The notes under the pieces: model-generated
What the model saw: the letters and a program-made list of their open reading frames with translations, nothing else
Database searches by the model: none
What the model was told of the DNA's origin: nothing
Position numbers and translations under genes: made by a program
NCBI GenBank assembly: GCA_035610835.1
Contig: CM069458.1
Span: 29,351,449 to 29,415,448 of the forward strand
Direction: 5' to 3'
Source: Ophiura sarsii
Taxonomy: Eukaryota; Echinodermata; Ophiuroidea; Amphilepidida; Ophiuridae
Length of the DNA: 64,000 bases
Shown here: positions 44,871 through 57,083 of the stretch, piece after piece
How the letters are laid out: the number at the start of each line of letters is the position of its first letter
How positions within the stretch are numbered: the first letter of the stretch is position 1

Positions 44871-47800
44871 GTATGTATTTAAAGGCTGAAAAAAAACCCG
44901 GGGTATGTACCCATCAAAAATATCATAATTTAGATGTGGTGACATTTCTTGTTGACAGACAGAAAATGGCAAAAGGTGATCTTTTTATGAACCGTATATT
45001 ATTTTCGACAAAATGTATTTGACTAAACTTGAATATCTTCTCATGACTCGCAAAAAGCGTTTTTCATTTTCCCCTCAAAATAATAAACGTTTTGGTATTT
45101 GAATTTAACGAGTAGAGTTAAGAATACGTCAATTAACAAGTTACAAATGATCCTAATTATGTAATTCAGAGTTCAGACTCCCAAATATTCGGCTACTAAT
45201 CAGCATAGAATAATACCCAGCATACTACTGTATCTGAAAACCACTGATACGCTGAACTATAAAGCATTATGAAGAATCCTTATTGATAGGCATATAGTCA
45301 TAATAATTATGCACTCGTAAAACAAATAAGAAATGTAGTTTATTTTTTTCAATACCGAATTCACGCTCTTTTCAGATTTCCCCACCGATTTCAGGGTTCA
45401 TTTTTCATTTATTGAAACCAAGTCAAGTGGCATCTCTGTATTTAAAAAGAGTGTTTTCAATGCGTAATAAAATACCAACCATTTAAATATGCGAAATGCA
45501 TATAATTTCCCGATGCAATCCGTGCTAAAGTGTATATCATTTCACGACCAGGTGGTATGCATTGCAAAGTGTCCCAAAATAGTGACCATTCAATACAAAG
45601 AATTTGTTTAAAAATACTGGTATGCACGGGTCTCTGTTTGATTTGCTATGAAGCCATAACATGTACCGTATTATAAGATTTTATTAAATGTTATCTATTT
45701 GATCATGTACTTGCAAGATTGCGAGAAACGTACTTCAGAAATAAAATGCAATCTTGACTATAACAACAAAGCTTAAAAGAACATTCTCTATCATAATCTG
45801 TACTTGCTTATCACATACGCTGAGCTGTCTGCTCTTTCAAATATTATGTTTATGCTGGAAAAGAACCAGTGTGTTGAAAACATCAAGAACTAAGAAGAAA
45901 TTGACAACAGTATGAGATTGTGTGAATTCCAAAAGCTAGTAAGACATTTCAGGAACAGAAGTGAGCATAATTGGATTTTGTCCTTCACTAGCTGAAGGAT
46001 ATCTCCTGCTTTGGGAAACAGTCAGAAATGAAATGAAATTGATAATTATAAGCATATTTTAATATTATTGGCTTTCATTGTGCATGTACAAAGTACTCGT
46101 AACCCAGTTTAGCCATGTTCAGCATTTTACCTTTTGCACTATAATTGCAATGCAGCTGTGACTAGTTCGGACGTAGAAGTAGTAGGCAAAGCACAAGTCA
46201 CGCTTCACAAACCTGCCACACACATTTCGTGAACGATTAAGAAATGTCTATTTTTCCATCGCAGATGGTATTATTCCATTTTGTGACCCCCGGTCAAGGA
46301 CACTTTCATGCAGCCATTTTATCACAGCTTTAGAGTGCTGTGTTCAAGCTCATCCTATCTTTAGCACTTGTGACCTCCCACCAAGTCACCTCTTTACAAT
46401 AAACTACTGTAATGAAAATATCCATCCTAGATTTTCTTCTAATAATGTTCCTGATTGGTTCTCTGACTGGTATAATAGTAGTGCTGGTCACACTCTAATG
46501 CACTCTCCCAGTGCCTGTTGATGGTGTCTGGGCTCCACATGTATAATAGCTATGCATGTACATGTATTGTATATAATACAGTCCCACACGTGTAATGTGT
46601 AAAGTGAAACAGCAATATTGGAAAAGTAGGTCTACTCAACCCAAAGGGAGCAAAACTTGAGTAATAATTATCAGCGTGTTTACATTCCTGCTTATTCCTG
46701 GCTGTGCATAATAACATTGTGTGACACAAGTTAACCAGTACAATTAATGCATTTATAGTTTCTAAGTATCGGGCCTCAGGGAACAGTTTATACTAGTATA
46801 ATATGATTCGAATGAATGGATATAGGCCTACAATTATGTGAGAAAAAATGAAAAACAAAGGACCTAATCTCATTGATTTTTATAATGAAAAAAATTAATG
46901 AACTTTTAGCAATGATGGGTGCTAATCATTTCGGGGTCGGGATAGCATGTAGTACACCCCCCACCCCCTATTTTGTTAACAACAAGGAATGGAATTACAA
47001 TACTAATTGATACATTGGTCCATGGACATGATGGAACTATTCTCATGTAACCATTCACAAATACCGGTGCCAGTTTATACCATGTTCAAGTTACTGACCA
47101 TTTTACGTGGGAATTTGTGAATTAGCTCCGTTTTGAATATTGTTTAGATGATCAGTATCAACATTAATAAATACCCTCTTGCCCGAATTTGTAGTGATTG
47201 GTACAATCGCAGTTATTATGTGATCAGAACGGAAAGGATTATTCCAATTTTAGTTTTAAAAAAATCACAAATCCCCAGCAATGTGAAAATGAAATCTATC
47301 TAAGCCACTACTATAAGTACTAATTCACCTACATGTATACCACTTCATTGGCTATTCAAAAGTCCCTAAACACATGTCAAAATATGGGTCACTCAAGTGT
47401 GATAAACTTCTTTTACTTTATAATTTAAAAAAAAACTGATTTGCATTCTGTCAAAAAGGTGAAACCACCATGTCTTATGCTAAAGAGTGTATCTTCAGTT
47501 TGATAAGTCCAATGTTACAATGTATTCATGATAAGCTAAAAATTCTAATGAAAGGTTAATATGTCATAAGGATAAAGGAAAAACAATGGTTCTAATTTTA
47601 TTGATTTTCTATGTTTTCATACGAAAAAAAATGAATGAACTTTGAACATCGATGGGTAGTAGTCAATTTAGGACAGCCTGTACGTATGTAAAGTAGCACA
47701 CTATGTTTATAGTATAGTTAATACAATACAACAAATACGATACATTTATCCAAATTCAATCAAGTTTAAAGTGACCATATAATTTAAATTAATTCAATAA

Positions 47801-50800
47801 TTAGCTTTTAATCTACCTCTTCTGTGCGATGATTGTATTTTTTAAATACTCTTCTTGTTTAGGTAAACTTCAAATCTAATTTATAAACAAACGAAAGTAT
47901 ATAAAAATGTGATCTTTTCACTTTATATAATTTAGTTATGTTCTTGAAATTATGGGGGAGTGTCAATTCATTAACCCTCCTATAAATATTTTAAATAACA
48001 TATTGTATTTCAGTGGTTTTAATACAGCGCGTGAAATCTACTACTTTTCCCATTAAGTGCACACACAGTGAAATCAGCTGCCTCATTTCTTATAAACACC
48101 CCTGTAAGAAATGCATTTTCCGTGAGTGTTACTTTCCATATATGGAAATGCCCTTACCATATATGATAGCCCTGCTCTTCAGCTACATCCACATACATGT
48201 ACTAAATTTATTTCCATAACTCGAGATTAGACTGTTTAAACGGATCCACATATTTTGCTCAAAATACCTAATTTTTGGGCAAAATTCCTTATTTTTGATT
48301 TTTTTCCCAAAAAGTAGATAGTCTATTGTGTACTACACATTCATGGGAATCTATTGGTATAATTGGATTGTCAAAACAGTGAGTGTAGCACACGAGCATT
48401 TTGACATTTATCGGGACATTTATGCATAATTTGATAAATCAATGGTTACATGGTTCCAATTAAAAAGTAATACAATACACTTTTGTTTAACACGGTGACA
48501 CATATTGTGAATGTATTTATGAATATAATCATGTCAATTGTTTTTTGACAATTGGATAATTAATTAAAAGATACATCTTAGCACAGTTATCCATCATACC
48601 AAATGTCAGTAGTTTACTACCTACAGAACTTGAGATATTTAGTTACGCATATTTACGACGTAATTAGCTAGACTTGATCATTTTTTAGGATTTCAACATT
48701 ACGGATTTAATTTTTCCAAATATAGTGCATTTTCAGAAACCTGATAAAATACACTTCTGATTTTCAATCAGCTGCTAAACATGTGAGGAGTAAGAACATG
48801 GTTATTATAATAAAGAGGTTCAACATTTACTAAAATTCAAAATGGCATTTCGTGGCAGGTATTCGACTACTTTTGGAGATTTTCAAATGGCCATATCAAT
48901 AGAACGCATTACTCGATTAACATGATTCTTGCTTCAAATTATCCGTTGCCAAGATCTTTAAAATGACACATCATAATTTGTTGAATTCCAATATATTTGA
49001 AATTTTAGTGTGCTATAACTAGCATAATAGAAGGAGACATGTACACTGTAGCCATAGTCAACACTGCACTGTACAGATAGCAAAGTATAGGCTGGTATAG
49101 GGCACTCATCTCTATAGGCAACACTAGTTTCACGCTTCATTGCGCACACTGAATTCTCACCGTATATCGCCGTATATAGTAGCAGATTACGTTTTCATAA
49201 CTGGAGACAAATATTTTCAAACAAACGGCATCACAGCATTATTATGGGATGCATTATTATGGGACCTTGTTGCCGTGTGCGTTGCTTTAGGTTTTCTTTG
49301 TGTGGGGGTGTACATGTGTCGATACGTTCCTTTATTGCACCCCTTCAATAACGATGTTGAGTTTATCTGTGTATCCCCATTACTGAGGCAATTTAAAAGG
49401 GGAAATGGCCCTGGCGACTGTTCAGATTGGAAATGGTGAACGAAGCATAAATCTTTCCCAAAAAACTTGTAATTTAATGGACACAATCTAGGTTTTTTGT
49501 AGTCTGCGTGCAAATTTCATGCACAAATAACTTTAATTTGAAAACAAACTTACTGTCGAAAAATCTGCTCGTACCGATTTCGTCGGTTGAAACGGCAGAA
49601 GAATTGTTTTGATGGAATATAGGCTGTCGATAGTATGCACACACACCTAAATGTTAATGATATTATCTGCGCAGGCAATTTATGTTAGCCCTATTTTGAT
49701 GACTTTGGCCAATGGCCGATCTGAGATCATCGTCTGCTTGCATTATAGCGTCATCCCTTGACGGTTCGGAGCAATTGGTGCATTAAGAGTTCATTGTGTT
49801 CCGTGTATGTTTATGAAGGCCGGACTATGGCACCAGGGGGACCATGGTTCCTTTCACACCGGCGTCAGTTCAAGACATTGTTTGCATTCTGGGTATTTTT
49901 TAGAAATTGTTTGTATCCTGAGTGTTTTTGGACACCCTGGATAGTATAAAGCATACCGGTATTGTATTCTCACCAGATGGTATTTTGTTCTCAGTAATGT
50001 GTCATATCTGAGCAGGAATAGTAACTGCCAATGAGTGAACAATTAAAATACAATATTATTCAGTAAATTATTCAAATAGATTCAATAAACTATAGACATG
50101 TAACGAAAACAAGTGGGTATAACTATATTCTGTTCTTAATTTTCAGTAAGCTGAAGCACATCTCCTGTTTCGGAAAACCGACAGAAATGTCATGAAATAT
50201 AGTTGTAAGCTTATTAATTTGGCTGTCATTATACAAAGTACGCGTAACTCGGACCAGTTGAGCCACATTCACCAATTTACCTTTTGTACTATTGTTGAAG
50301 CTATGACTAGTTTGGACCAGGGCGACAATTCAAGAAATTGTTTGTATCCTGAGTGTTTTTGGACACCCTGGATAGTATAAAACACATTGCTTGATCGCCA
50401 GATGGTATTTTGTTCTTAGAAATCTGTCATATTTGAGCAGGAATAGTAACTGCCACTGATCTGCATGAGTGAACAATTAAAAAACAATATTATTCAGTAA
50501 ATTATTTAAATAGATTCAGCGAACTATAAATGATTAATTATTAAGTATAAATCAAAATAATTATATGGAAATGTTTTATAGTACAGGGTTTCTAAAAAAG
50601 TGCACATTGAGTTAGAAAATTAATCAAAAATACATCCCATGTCTTTTTGTTTTATAAAACCAAACTGTTGGTAAGCCCTATTAGTCTTCTATCAAATACA
50701 CTTCATCCCATTGAATTTCACCACCGAACTACCGAGATATGATGCAATTCAGTAACAAGAGTGCGAATCCCACTTTGGCCACTTTTGAACAAGAACATCT

Positions 50801-53800
50801 TTCAACTGAAAAAAACTGCCTTTGAGATTCCGATAATAATTTCATTGTTTAAAATACCGTCTAAAATTCAAATCTTGTATGGTATATCATGGATAATATG
50901 GATGAAAATATGGATGGAAATAATAATAAAGGTAATGAATATGTGTTTGTTCAAATTCAACTATTAAACTATCAACATTGAGTAGGTAGATTTTTATTGA
51001 TTTGATTGATTATTCAATTACACACTGAATGACGATTCTAAGCTCTCTTCACACAAAAAGTGGCCAAAGGTGTATTTGAACATGCCCGAGGAGATTGGCC
51101 ATAATTTGATAACGGAAGCTCTAAAATGGATAGAATTTTTTTTCTTATGGCACATTAAAAATTGTTGATCATTACTACATGTAGCAGGCCTATTTTGCGA
51201 ACAATTTATATATTTTTCATGGCCAAAAAGAAAATCATGTTTGGCATGGTGCACTTTTTTTTAGATACCCTATATAGTGTCATATGGCATAAGGCTATGA
51301 GGGGGAAATGGTTTGATTCAGCTACCTTAGGTCAAATAGGCTAAGTGCAACCGGGGGGGGGGGGGGGGGGGGGGAGAGTACTCAAATTATGTTTGACGCG
51401 GGTACGCCGAGCGCTGGAGCTTTGAAATCCGGACCCATTTTAATGGTGCTTTTACTACACGAAATGATTCATTTGACTGTTTTGATTGCGATTTGGGACC
51501 CATGCTTGTGGTATCTTGGCGATTTGGGACCAATGTTTAGAGTCACATTAGAGCGGCACATACCCATATATACCTTATATACCTGAGTACCCCCTCCCCT
51601 CTCCTCCCCTCCGGGGTTCAAAAGTCTGTCTACCTGCTGCCTGTTGAAATTGTTTTCGTCACAAGGGTATGTTAAGTGAAGATTATGTATAAATCCTGTT
51701 GAAAATCTATAATCTCTACCACTTCTATACCATGTTTACAGAGCTTCCATCCTGACCGGACGTCACTCATCTCGTACGGGAGTGTGGCCAGGGGTGTTCT
51801 ACTCGGGACATTCCGGGGGCTTACCACTGGAAGAGATCACCATAGCTGAAGTGTTAAAAACGGAGAACTACAGCACCGCACATATTGGAAAATGGCACTT
51901 AGGGGTGGGCGAGAACTACAAATACATGCCTCCAAATCAGGGGTTTGATTATTATTACGGCATACCGTACACGCACGATGATTGTCCTTGTTTAAAATGC
52001 TTCTATCCGGACAGACCTTGTACTTACACCTGTAACAAGAAAACCGTGGCGTGCCCTTTGTTTGAAGATCTTAAAATTATCGAACAACCCACTGACTTCA
52101 CTACACTGAGTGCAAGATACTCCCACGAGGCAAGGCGGTGGATAAGAGACCAAGCCGAAAGAAATCAACATTTCTTCCTCTATTACGCCTTCCATCAACC
52201 CCATAATCCGATGTTCTCGGGAGAACAATTCACTAATGCCTCGAAGAGAGGCATGTTTGGGGATAATGTGTTAGAGATGGATTGGATGGTGGGTCAAGTG
52301 TTAGAAGAAGTGAAAGCTCAAGGACTAGAGGAAGAGACGTTTATATTTTTTACATCTGATAATGGGTAAGTCAACTCAATGCATCATTTAATTAAAAAAA
52401 TGTTCTCTTATTTGGCCAACAATGACAGAAGTTATTGATACTAGGAGAACATACTATTTAGAGACGTTCGTAACCAAATAAAACATCGATAGAAAAGTAA
52501 TTTTAAAGCCATTGTAATGTATTTTACAGTTGAGTTTACGAAAATAGTGTATTGTAGGTCCCACACTTGTTTGCATATAAAGAGCAAATGTGAACAATAG
52601 CCCAACAGACATTAACAAGGTTAATGAACTGAGTGATTATAAATCAAACTGGTAATAACTCTCTAAAACGAGCTCTGATGGGCGAATCAATTGGTTCACG
52701 GCAACTCAGAAAACATTCAAAATACGTGTAACTCAAATGGGCAGGGGTTAAAAATGCCAATGAAAGTGACATAACAATAAGATAACAGCCCAAACATGCG
52801 CCGTATTCTCGTACTAAACACGGGTTTAGCTTAAAACCGTGTTTAACTAAACGCGTGTCTAACTTAAACGTGAGTTTATCTTTTAAACGACGTGTTTAAC
52901 AAAACACGATTTTAAGCTCTGCAAATCTCGTTCCCAGACTAGTCCTGCGTTGATTGTATACAGGTATTTAATTCATTGTGGCCCTAATGGGTTACAATAG
53001 ATATCGACCGAATGCTTTAAATACACGGACGGTACTTTTAAAGACTACACGGTCCGCACGTCAGCTTGCACCGGGCACGGTTGAGTGATCATTCAACGCA
53101 TACAGTTGGTGCGCGAGTTTAGTTAAACACGCATTAAATTACCCCCGTACCCTTGTTTAAAGTTAGACACATTTCGGCGAGTTAGACGCGTGTTTAAGTA
53201 AAACAAATGTACGAGAATTGTGTTTAGTTAAACGCCGTGTCTAAAGTCAAAGTTAGACGCGTGTTTTGCTTAAAACCGTGTTTAACTACGTACGAGAATA
53301 TGGGCCATAAAACAACGGAAACAGGACACTTCGCCCCCTTAAATTTCGCCTCCTGTAAATTTCGCCTACGTTTAATCTCGCCTCCCAAATTGTAGCTTGG
53401 TATAATGCACATAGCAAATGGCACGCTCAGCACGAGCGATGATCAATGTAATTTGTATCTCTATGCGGCGGGCCGGCTGTAACTCGTTCATGCATGGACA
53501 TGTACATCACACAAGATGTTGTTGCTATTTAACTATCATAACAATGATAACAAGTTCGATGTGTGTCATTATTTCTCACACAATCTGACGTTTACGTATA
53601 GCACGGTTTTCAAAATGAGAAAATATATTTTAATTTAATTTAATTTATGTATAAGTTTCAATCGATACCGCACCGTGATACCGTTTACCAGCAACTTAGC
53701 CGGGGGAGGCACAGGGATGCGCACTTTGCTGAACATGCCGTTGTGCGACGGTACCCTGCCACAATAGGCTTTGTGAAATAGCGTGCTTGAGCACGGGGTA

Positions 53801-55329
53801 AACATAGGGGTTGGTTAGGCTTTATTGGGCGACGAAAAAACACAACCCTATTCTGTTTTTGTTTTCGCTATGGCTACTTGTTTAGCCAAGCACGCTAAAT
53901 AATTTCAAGTAGGTCTATTTGCAACGGCACCATGTACTTACAGGCCCGACCGCGGCGACTAGTACTGCTAAATGTTCAGCCAAGCACGCGAATTAAATTT
54001 GGAAGCGAGTTCGGTGAATTTGCAATAAAAATAAATTTAAAAAAAGATTCACAAATGTTTAATGTTAAAAATCTTAAATTTGAGAAAAACATGGGTCGCC
54101 CGTAAAACAGGTTTTTCCGTTTAATTACATTTCATTTACAAATTCCGATGTATAGATTTTGCATGATGTAAACAGGGAAGCTATTGCAATATTTTGTTTC
54201 CTCTTCTTTACATTTCGTTTAAAATTCCGCTTTCCAGACCGTGTATGATGCGCCCCTATGATGGAATGGGAAGCCCCGGACTTCTCAAATGTGGTAAAGG
54301 CACCACATACGAGGGTGGTCAGCGAGTACCAGCGATAGCATATTGGCCGGGTCGCATAGAACCAGGCGTTACGGATGAATTAGCCTCAGCATTGGACTTG
54401 CTGCCAACTTTTGCCAATCTTGCGGGAGCATCGTTACCTGATGTTACCATCGATGGGGTCGATATGGCTGATATATTGTTTCATAATGGAAAGGTAAGGC
54501 GCAAATGTGTACATGGCGATCAAACACTGGGGGATGCCAGCCAATACACATGTTAAAGCACATGGGATACTTTACCTCAATTCCATGATAATTACCATGC
54601 TCAGAATATATCCTCGTATTCTGATGTAAGATTCCGTATTCTGTATTCTAGAATATAGAATGTTCATAATCCCATGTTACCATGTCATTCTAGATGTATT
54701 GGGTGCAGCCGGGATGTCCGCTCAGACCCATAGAACAGGCCGTTGGGATTAATATGCCGTTGTTGTTCTTTTCTTTCTATTCGTAGAGTCGTACAGACAC
54801 ATTTCTCTTCTACCCGGCATTCTCCAATCCTCACATCGGTGCTTACGCAGTCCGCCATAAAGACTACAAAGGGCATTTCGTGACAAGTGGTAACCCAAAT
54901 TCCGGTGGTGACTGGAATCCGGATCCGGCATGTCGCCGGGATTCCGGGCAAGAACCCCACATACCGGCCCTAGTATACAACTTGAACGTAGATCCTCAAG
55001 AGATGTACGTACTGGATCGAAGCAAACATTCCGATGTGTATGCTGAGTTGTACCGTGTTAAAGTCCAGCATGAGGCTACGATGACGTGGCGACCGAGCGA
55101 GATCAATAAACCGTTTAACCTTTCGCTGGCACCTTGCTGTAATCCAGGTTGTGAGCCTCTACCAGAGTGTTGTATCTGTCCACATCAAATGATCTTCGTG
55201 CCAACATCACCGGTAATGACCACACAGATGTCAGTAACAGAGATAGTTGAAGAGGAGACAGTTGTGGTTACGGAGGTGGTTGTGGTTACAGAGTTGGGGT
55301 TGGATAGTGACACGCCTGAAATTCATTGA
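44599..55329 (+). CDS. ARSA-like: Arylsulfatase A-like sulfatase (four coding exons)
   Basis: Exons 44599-44870, 51742-52365, 54238-54493 and 54787-55329 join in phase to 564 codons with consensus GT-AG introns. The product should be a lysosomal or secreted sulfatase that hydrolyses sulfate esters such as sulfated glycolipids. Residues about 16-34 form a signal peptide. Metal ligands D47/D48 lie in [18 protein letters not shown]. The signature CTPAR (87-91), then ASILTGRHS, holds the cysteine that becomes formylglycine. K141 and H143 lie in GKWHLG, D297/N298 in TSDNG, and the catalytic lysine in [10 protein letters not shown]. The [10 protein letters not shown] segment and the C-terminal [16 protein letters not shown] match arylsulfatase A rather than B. 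A ~50-residue Val/Thr/Glu-rich tail beyond this extends past the human length. No broken codons; probably functional. Confidence 0.93.
44871..51741 (+). other. Arylsulfatase intron 1 and its repeats
   Basis: A 6.87 kb intron bounded by GTATGT and TTTACAG. It holds a copy of the 13746-type family (about 46790-47690). It also has a local duplication: 45960-46180 resembles 50145-50310, and 49890-50097 resembles 50330-50530 (TTGTTTGTATCCTGAGTG, TGGACACCCTGGATAGTATA). A G-run-ended repeat lies at 51353-51612. No embedded gene is recognised. Confidence 0.7.
51353..51612. repeat. G-run-ended repeat in intron 1
   Basis: A 22 nt G run (51353-51374) opens it. The right end AGAGCGGCACATACCCATAT...CTGAGTACCCCCTCCCC matches the right end at 14545-14596. 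Confidence 0.7.
51742..52365 (+). CDS. Arylsulfatase exon 2
   Basis: Codes for residues 91-299, including the rest of the signature (ASILTGRHS), GKWHLG, the cysteine-rich [17 protein letters not shown] loop, [13 protein letters not shown] and the start of TSDNG. Bounded by TTTACAG| and GG|GTAAGT. Confidence 0.93.
52797..53306. mobile_element. MITE in arylsulfatase intron 2
   Basis: The ends GCGCCGTATTCTCGTACTAA and the inverse of GTACGAGAATATGGGCC are imperfect inverted repeats. The interior repeats GTTTAACTAAACACG, TTAGACGCGTGTTT and AAAACCGTGTTT palindromes. Target duplication not resolved. Confidence 0.65.
53307..54237 (+). other. Rest of intron 2, no gene recognised
   Basis: A short AAATTTCGCCTCC tandem phrase lies near 53340-53395. 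The acceptor of intron 2 is CGCTTTCCAG at 54228-54237. Confidence 0.5.
54238..54493 (+). CDS. Arylsulfatase exon 3
   Basis: Opens with the last base of the TSDNG glycine codon and continues [20 protein letters not shown], then [15 protein letters not shown] and [14 protein letters not shown]. It ends in phase 0 at AATGGAAAG|GTAAGG. These are core sulfatase blocks with the active-site lysine. Confidence 0.92.
54787..55329 (+). CDS. Arylsulfatase exon 4
   Basis: Starts after TTCTATTCGTAG and codes for the C-terminal region ([34 protein letters not shown]), the cysteine knot-like [16 protein letters not shown], and an acidic/valine-rich tail with [18 protein letters not shown]. Stop TGA at 55327-55329. 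Confidence 0.9.
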   Translation, partial: SRTDTFLFYPAFSNPHIGAYAVRHKDYKGHFVTSGNPNSGGDWNPDPACRRDSGQEPHIPALVYNLNVDPQEMYVLDRSKHSDVYAELYRVKVQHEATMTWRPSEINKPFNLSLAPCCNPGCEPLPECCICPHQMIFVPTSPVMTTQMSVTEIVEEETVVVTEVVVVTELGLDSDTPEIH

Positions 55330-55493
55330 TTTTTATATGCATTTCACCATACCTCGTACGAGCCAATACAGGATTATTGCAACTTGGTCACGATCAGATC
55401 AGATTTACAAGGCCGTATTACTGTTTATGCCCGATGATAGGGCGCTGTGTACAGTATAACAGTATGGAGTGTATGTAGGGGTAGTATGTAAAG

Positions 55494-56082
55494 CAAGCAT
55501 GTGCAACCTTTTCTACCAGCCGGGCCGCATTGTGATTTTGAGATCCATTCAAGGGCCGCAGTGATTGTCAAACATTCCAAAACACATCCGGATACCCGCT
55601 TCTCTTCGCCATATCAACCAGGGATTATAACACGCAATCACAAGTTTGTTCCAATGAAAGGAATGCGCGAAAATGTTTGACTTTACACTTATTCTTACTA
55701 TGAATGAGGTACATTCCTGCTTTAAACAAGTTTCTACCAAAACAAATTCCATTTGGGGTACACATGCGAGCGTAGCGCGCGAAACAATTAGGTCTGTGTA
55801 CTTTTGACCATTATAATTCCATGATTCCTTTTGTCAAATGAACCGACAGTGCCAATCTCAACCGACATGACAGTGCCCCTCGCCCCCTCTGGCTACGTCA
55901 CTGCGTCACCCTACTACTTATAAGGGAGCAACACCACTAAATCAATTCGCCATTTAGTGTAACCTAGGAAGTTCCGGTTAAAACGGGCCGCATCAATGGG
56001 AATTTTAGGATTGCTTCGCGGGCCGCAGATTAGAGGCCGGCGGGCCGCATGTGGCCCGCGGGCCGCAGGTTGCACACGCTTG
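55494..56082. mobile_element. 589 bp hAT nonautonomous element
   Basis: The ends CAAGCATGTGCAACC and GGTTGCACACGCTTG are inverse but for one base. They are flanked by a perfect 8 bp duplication ATGTAAAG (55486-55493 and 56083-56090). The sub-terminal GGGCCGC repeats are typical of hAT-type ends. It starts 165 bp after the arylsulfatase stop and may sit in its 3' UTR. Confidence 0.93.
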
Positions 56083-56218
56083 ATGTAAAGGGTCCAAACG
56101 AGCAAGCAATAACAGTTTTGCAAGATTTTTAGACATTTGTGTGAGTTAATTTTGTGAAGTTGTGCGATACGAACAGCCACGGTTATCACTGCTCCCCCAC
56201 TGCTGGAGTGATATTATA

Positions 56219-56382
56219 CAAATACTACATGGTAGAGGGGAAAAAGAGCAAACTATTTTCCCGAGGTACTGGCTAACGGACCTATCACCCCGAACCCGAA
56301 GGTTGAGGGGTGATAGGCCCGTAGCCAGTACCGAGGGAAAATAGTGTGCCCTATTGCCCCGATCATACCATGTAGTATTTGT
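56219..56382. repeat. Long imperfect hairpin (~80 bp arms)
   Basis: CAAATACTACATGGTA (56219-56234) pairs with TACCATGTAGTATTTG at the far end. Inside, CTATTTTCCCGAGGTACTGG and ACGGACCTATCACCCC pair with their inverses GGGGTGATAGGCCCGT and CCAGTACCGAGGGAAAATAG, across a short loop near 56300. It is probably a small palindromic MITE. Confidence 0.85.
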
Positions 56383-56840
56383 TTTATATACCACACTGTG
56401 ACTCTGGGGATGAGGTTGTAGGGAAATAGTACTTGTGATAGGAATTGGCCAATGAATTGGCATGATTAGTTCAAGAATATTTATGAGGTGTAATAATTCT
56501 TAATACTAACATGACTAACGTGGATATAATTTAACATAGCTAGATTCATGTTATATGTCACATCTCTATGTAAATGAACTGTCTCGCCTTTTTATAGATG
56601 ATTAACTAAAACTTTGTGTACTGGTATTATGCTTTATCATTTTTGTAGCCATGAATGCTGTATTTTGATTGGTTAATGCCCCAATGAATATTTTAGTGGC
56701 ATGGGCCCGTATCTATCATTGATAACACAGAACTATCAATACCGGTATGTGACTTGGCAAAGAGTGTCATAATCAGGATCTGTGTAAGAGACTGATCATT
56801 GCTACAGATCCAAGATGGTCGATTTTCTAAAAGAGGAGGT
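56383..56840. other. no gene recognised
   Basis: AT-rich spacer between the hairpin and a purine tract. Confidence 0.35.
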
Positions 56841-57020
56841 GGGGGGGGGGGGGGTCAAGGGGGAACAAAAATTGAGCGAAAATCGGGAAGGCAAAGAAAA
56901 GGAAAAGAGGAAGGAAGAAAGGGAAAAGGAGTAAAGAGAAAAAGGGGAAAGGAGAAAAAGGGAAAAGAAAAAAAAGGAAAAGGAAAATACACAAAAAGAA
57001 GAAGGAAAAAGGTAAATAAG
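56841..57020 (+). repeat. G run and 150 bp purine tract
   Basis: A 14 nt G run (56841-56854) is followed by GGAAAAG/GAAAGG-rich, almost pure purine sequence on the plus strand. This is triplex-prone simple sequence. Confidence 0.85.
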
Positions 57021-57083
57021 CATCTAGAACGGTGAACTGCCACACCATTTCATGCTGACACTAGCCTCGCAGACACGCAGTGG

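Noticed and set aside
56799..57048. Lysine-rich or phenylalanine-rich frames
   Set aside because: Translations of a simple purine/pyrimidine tract.
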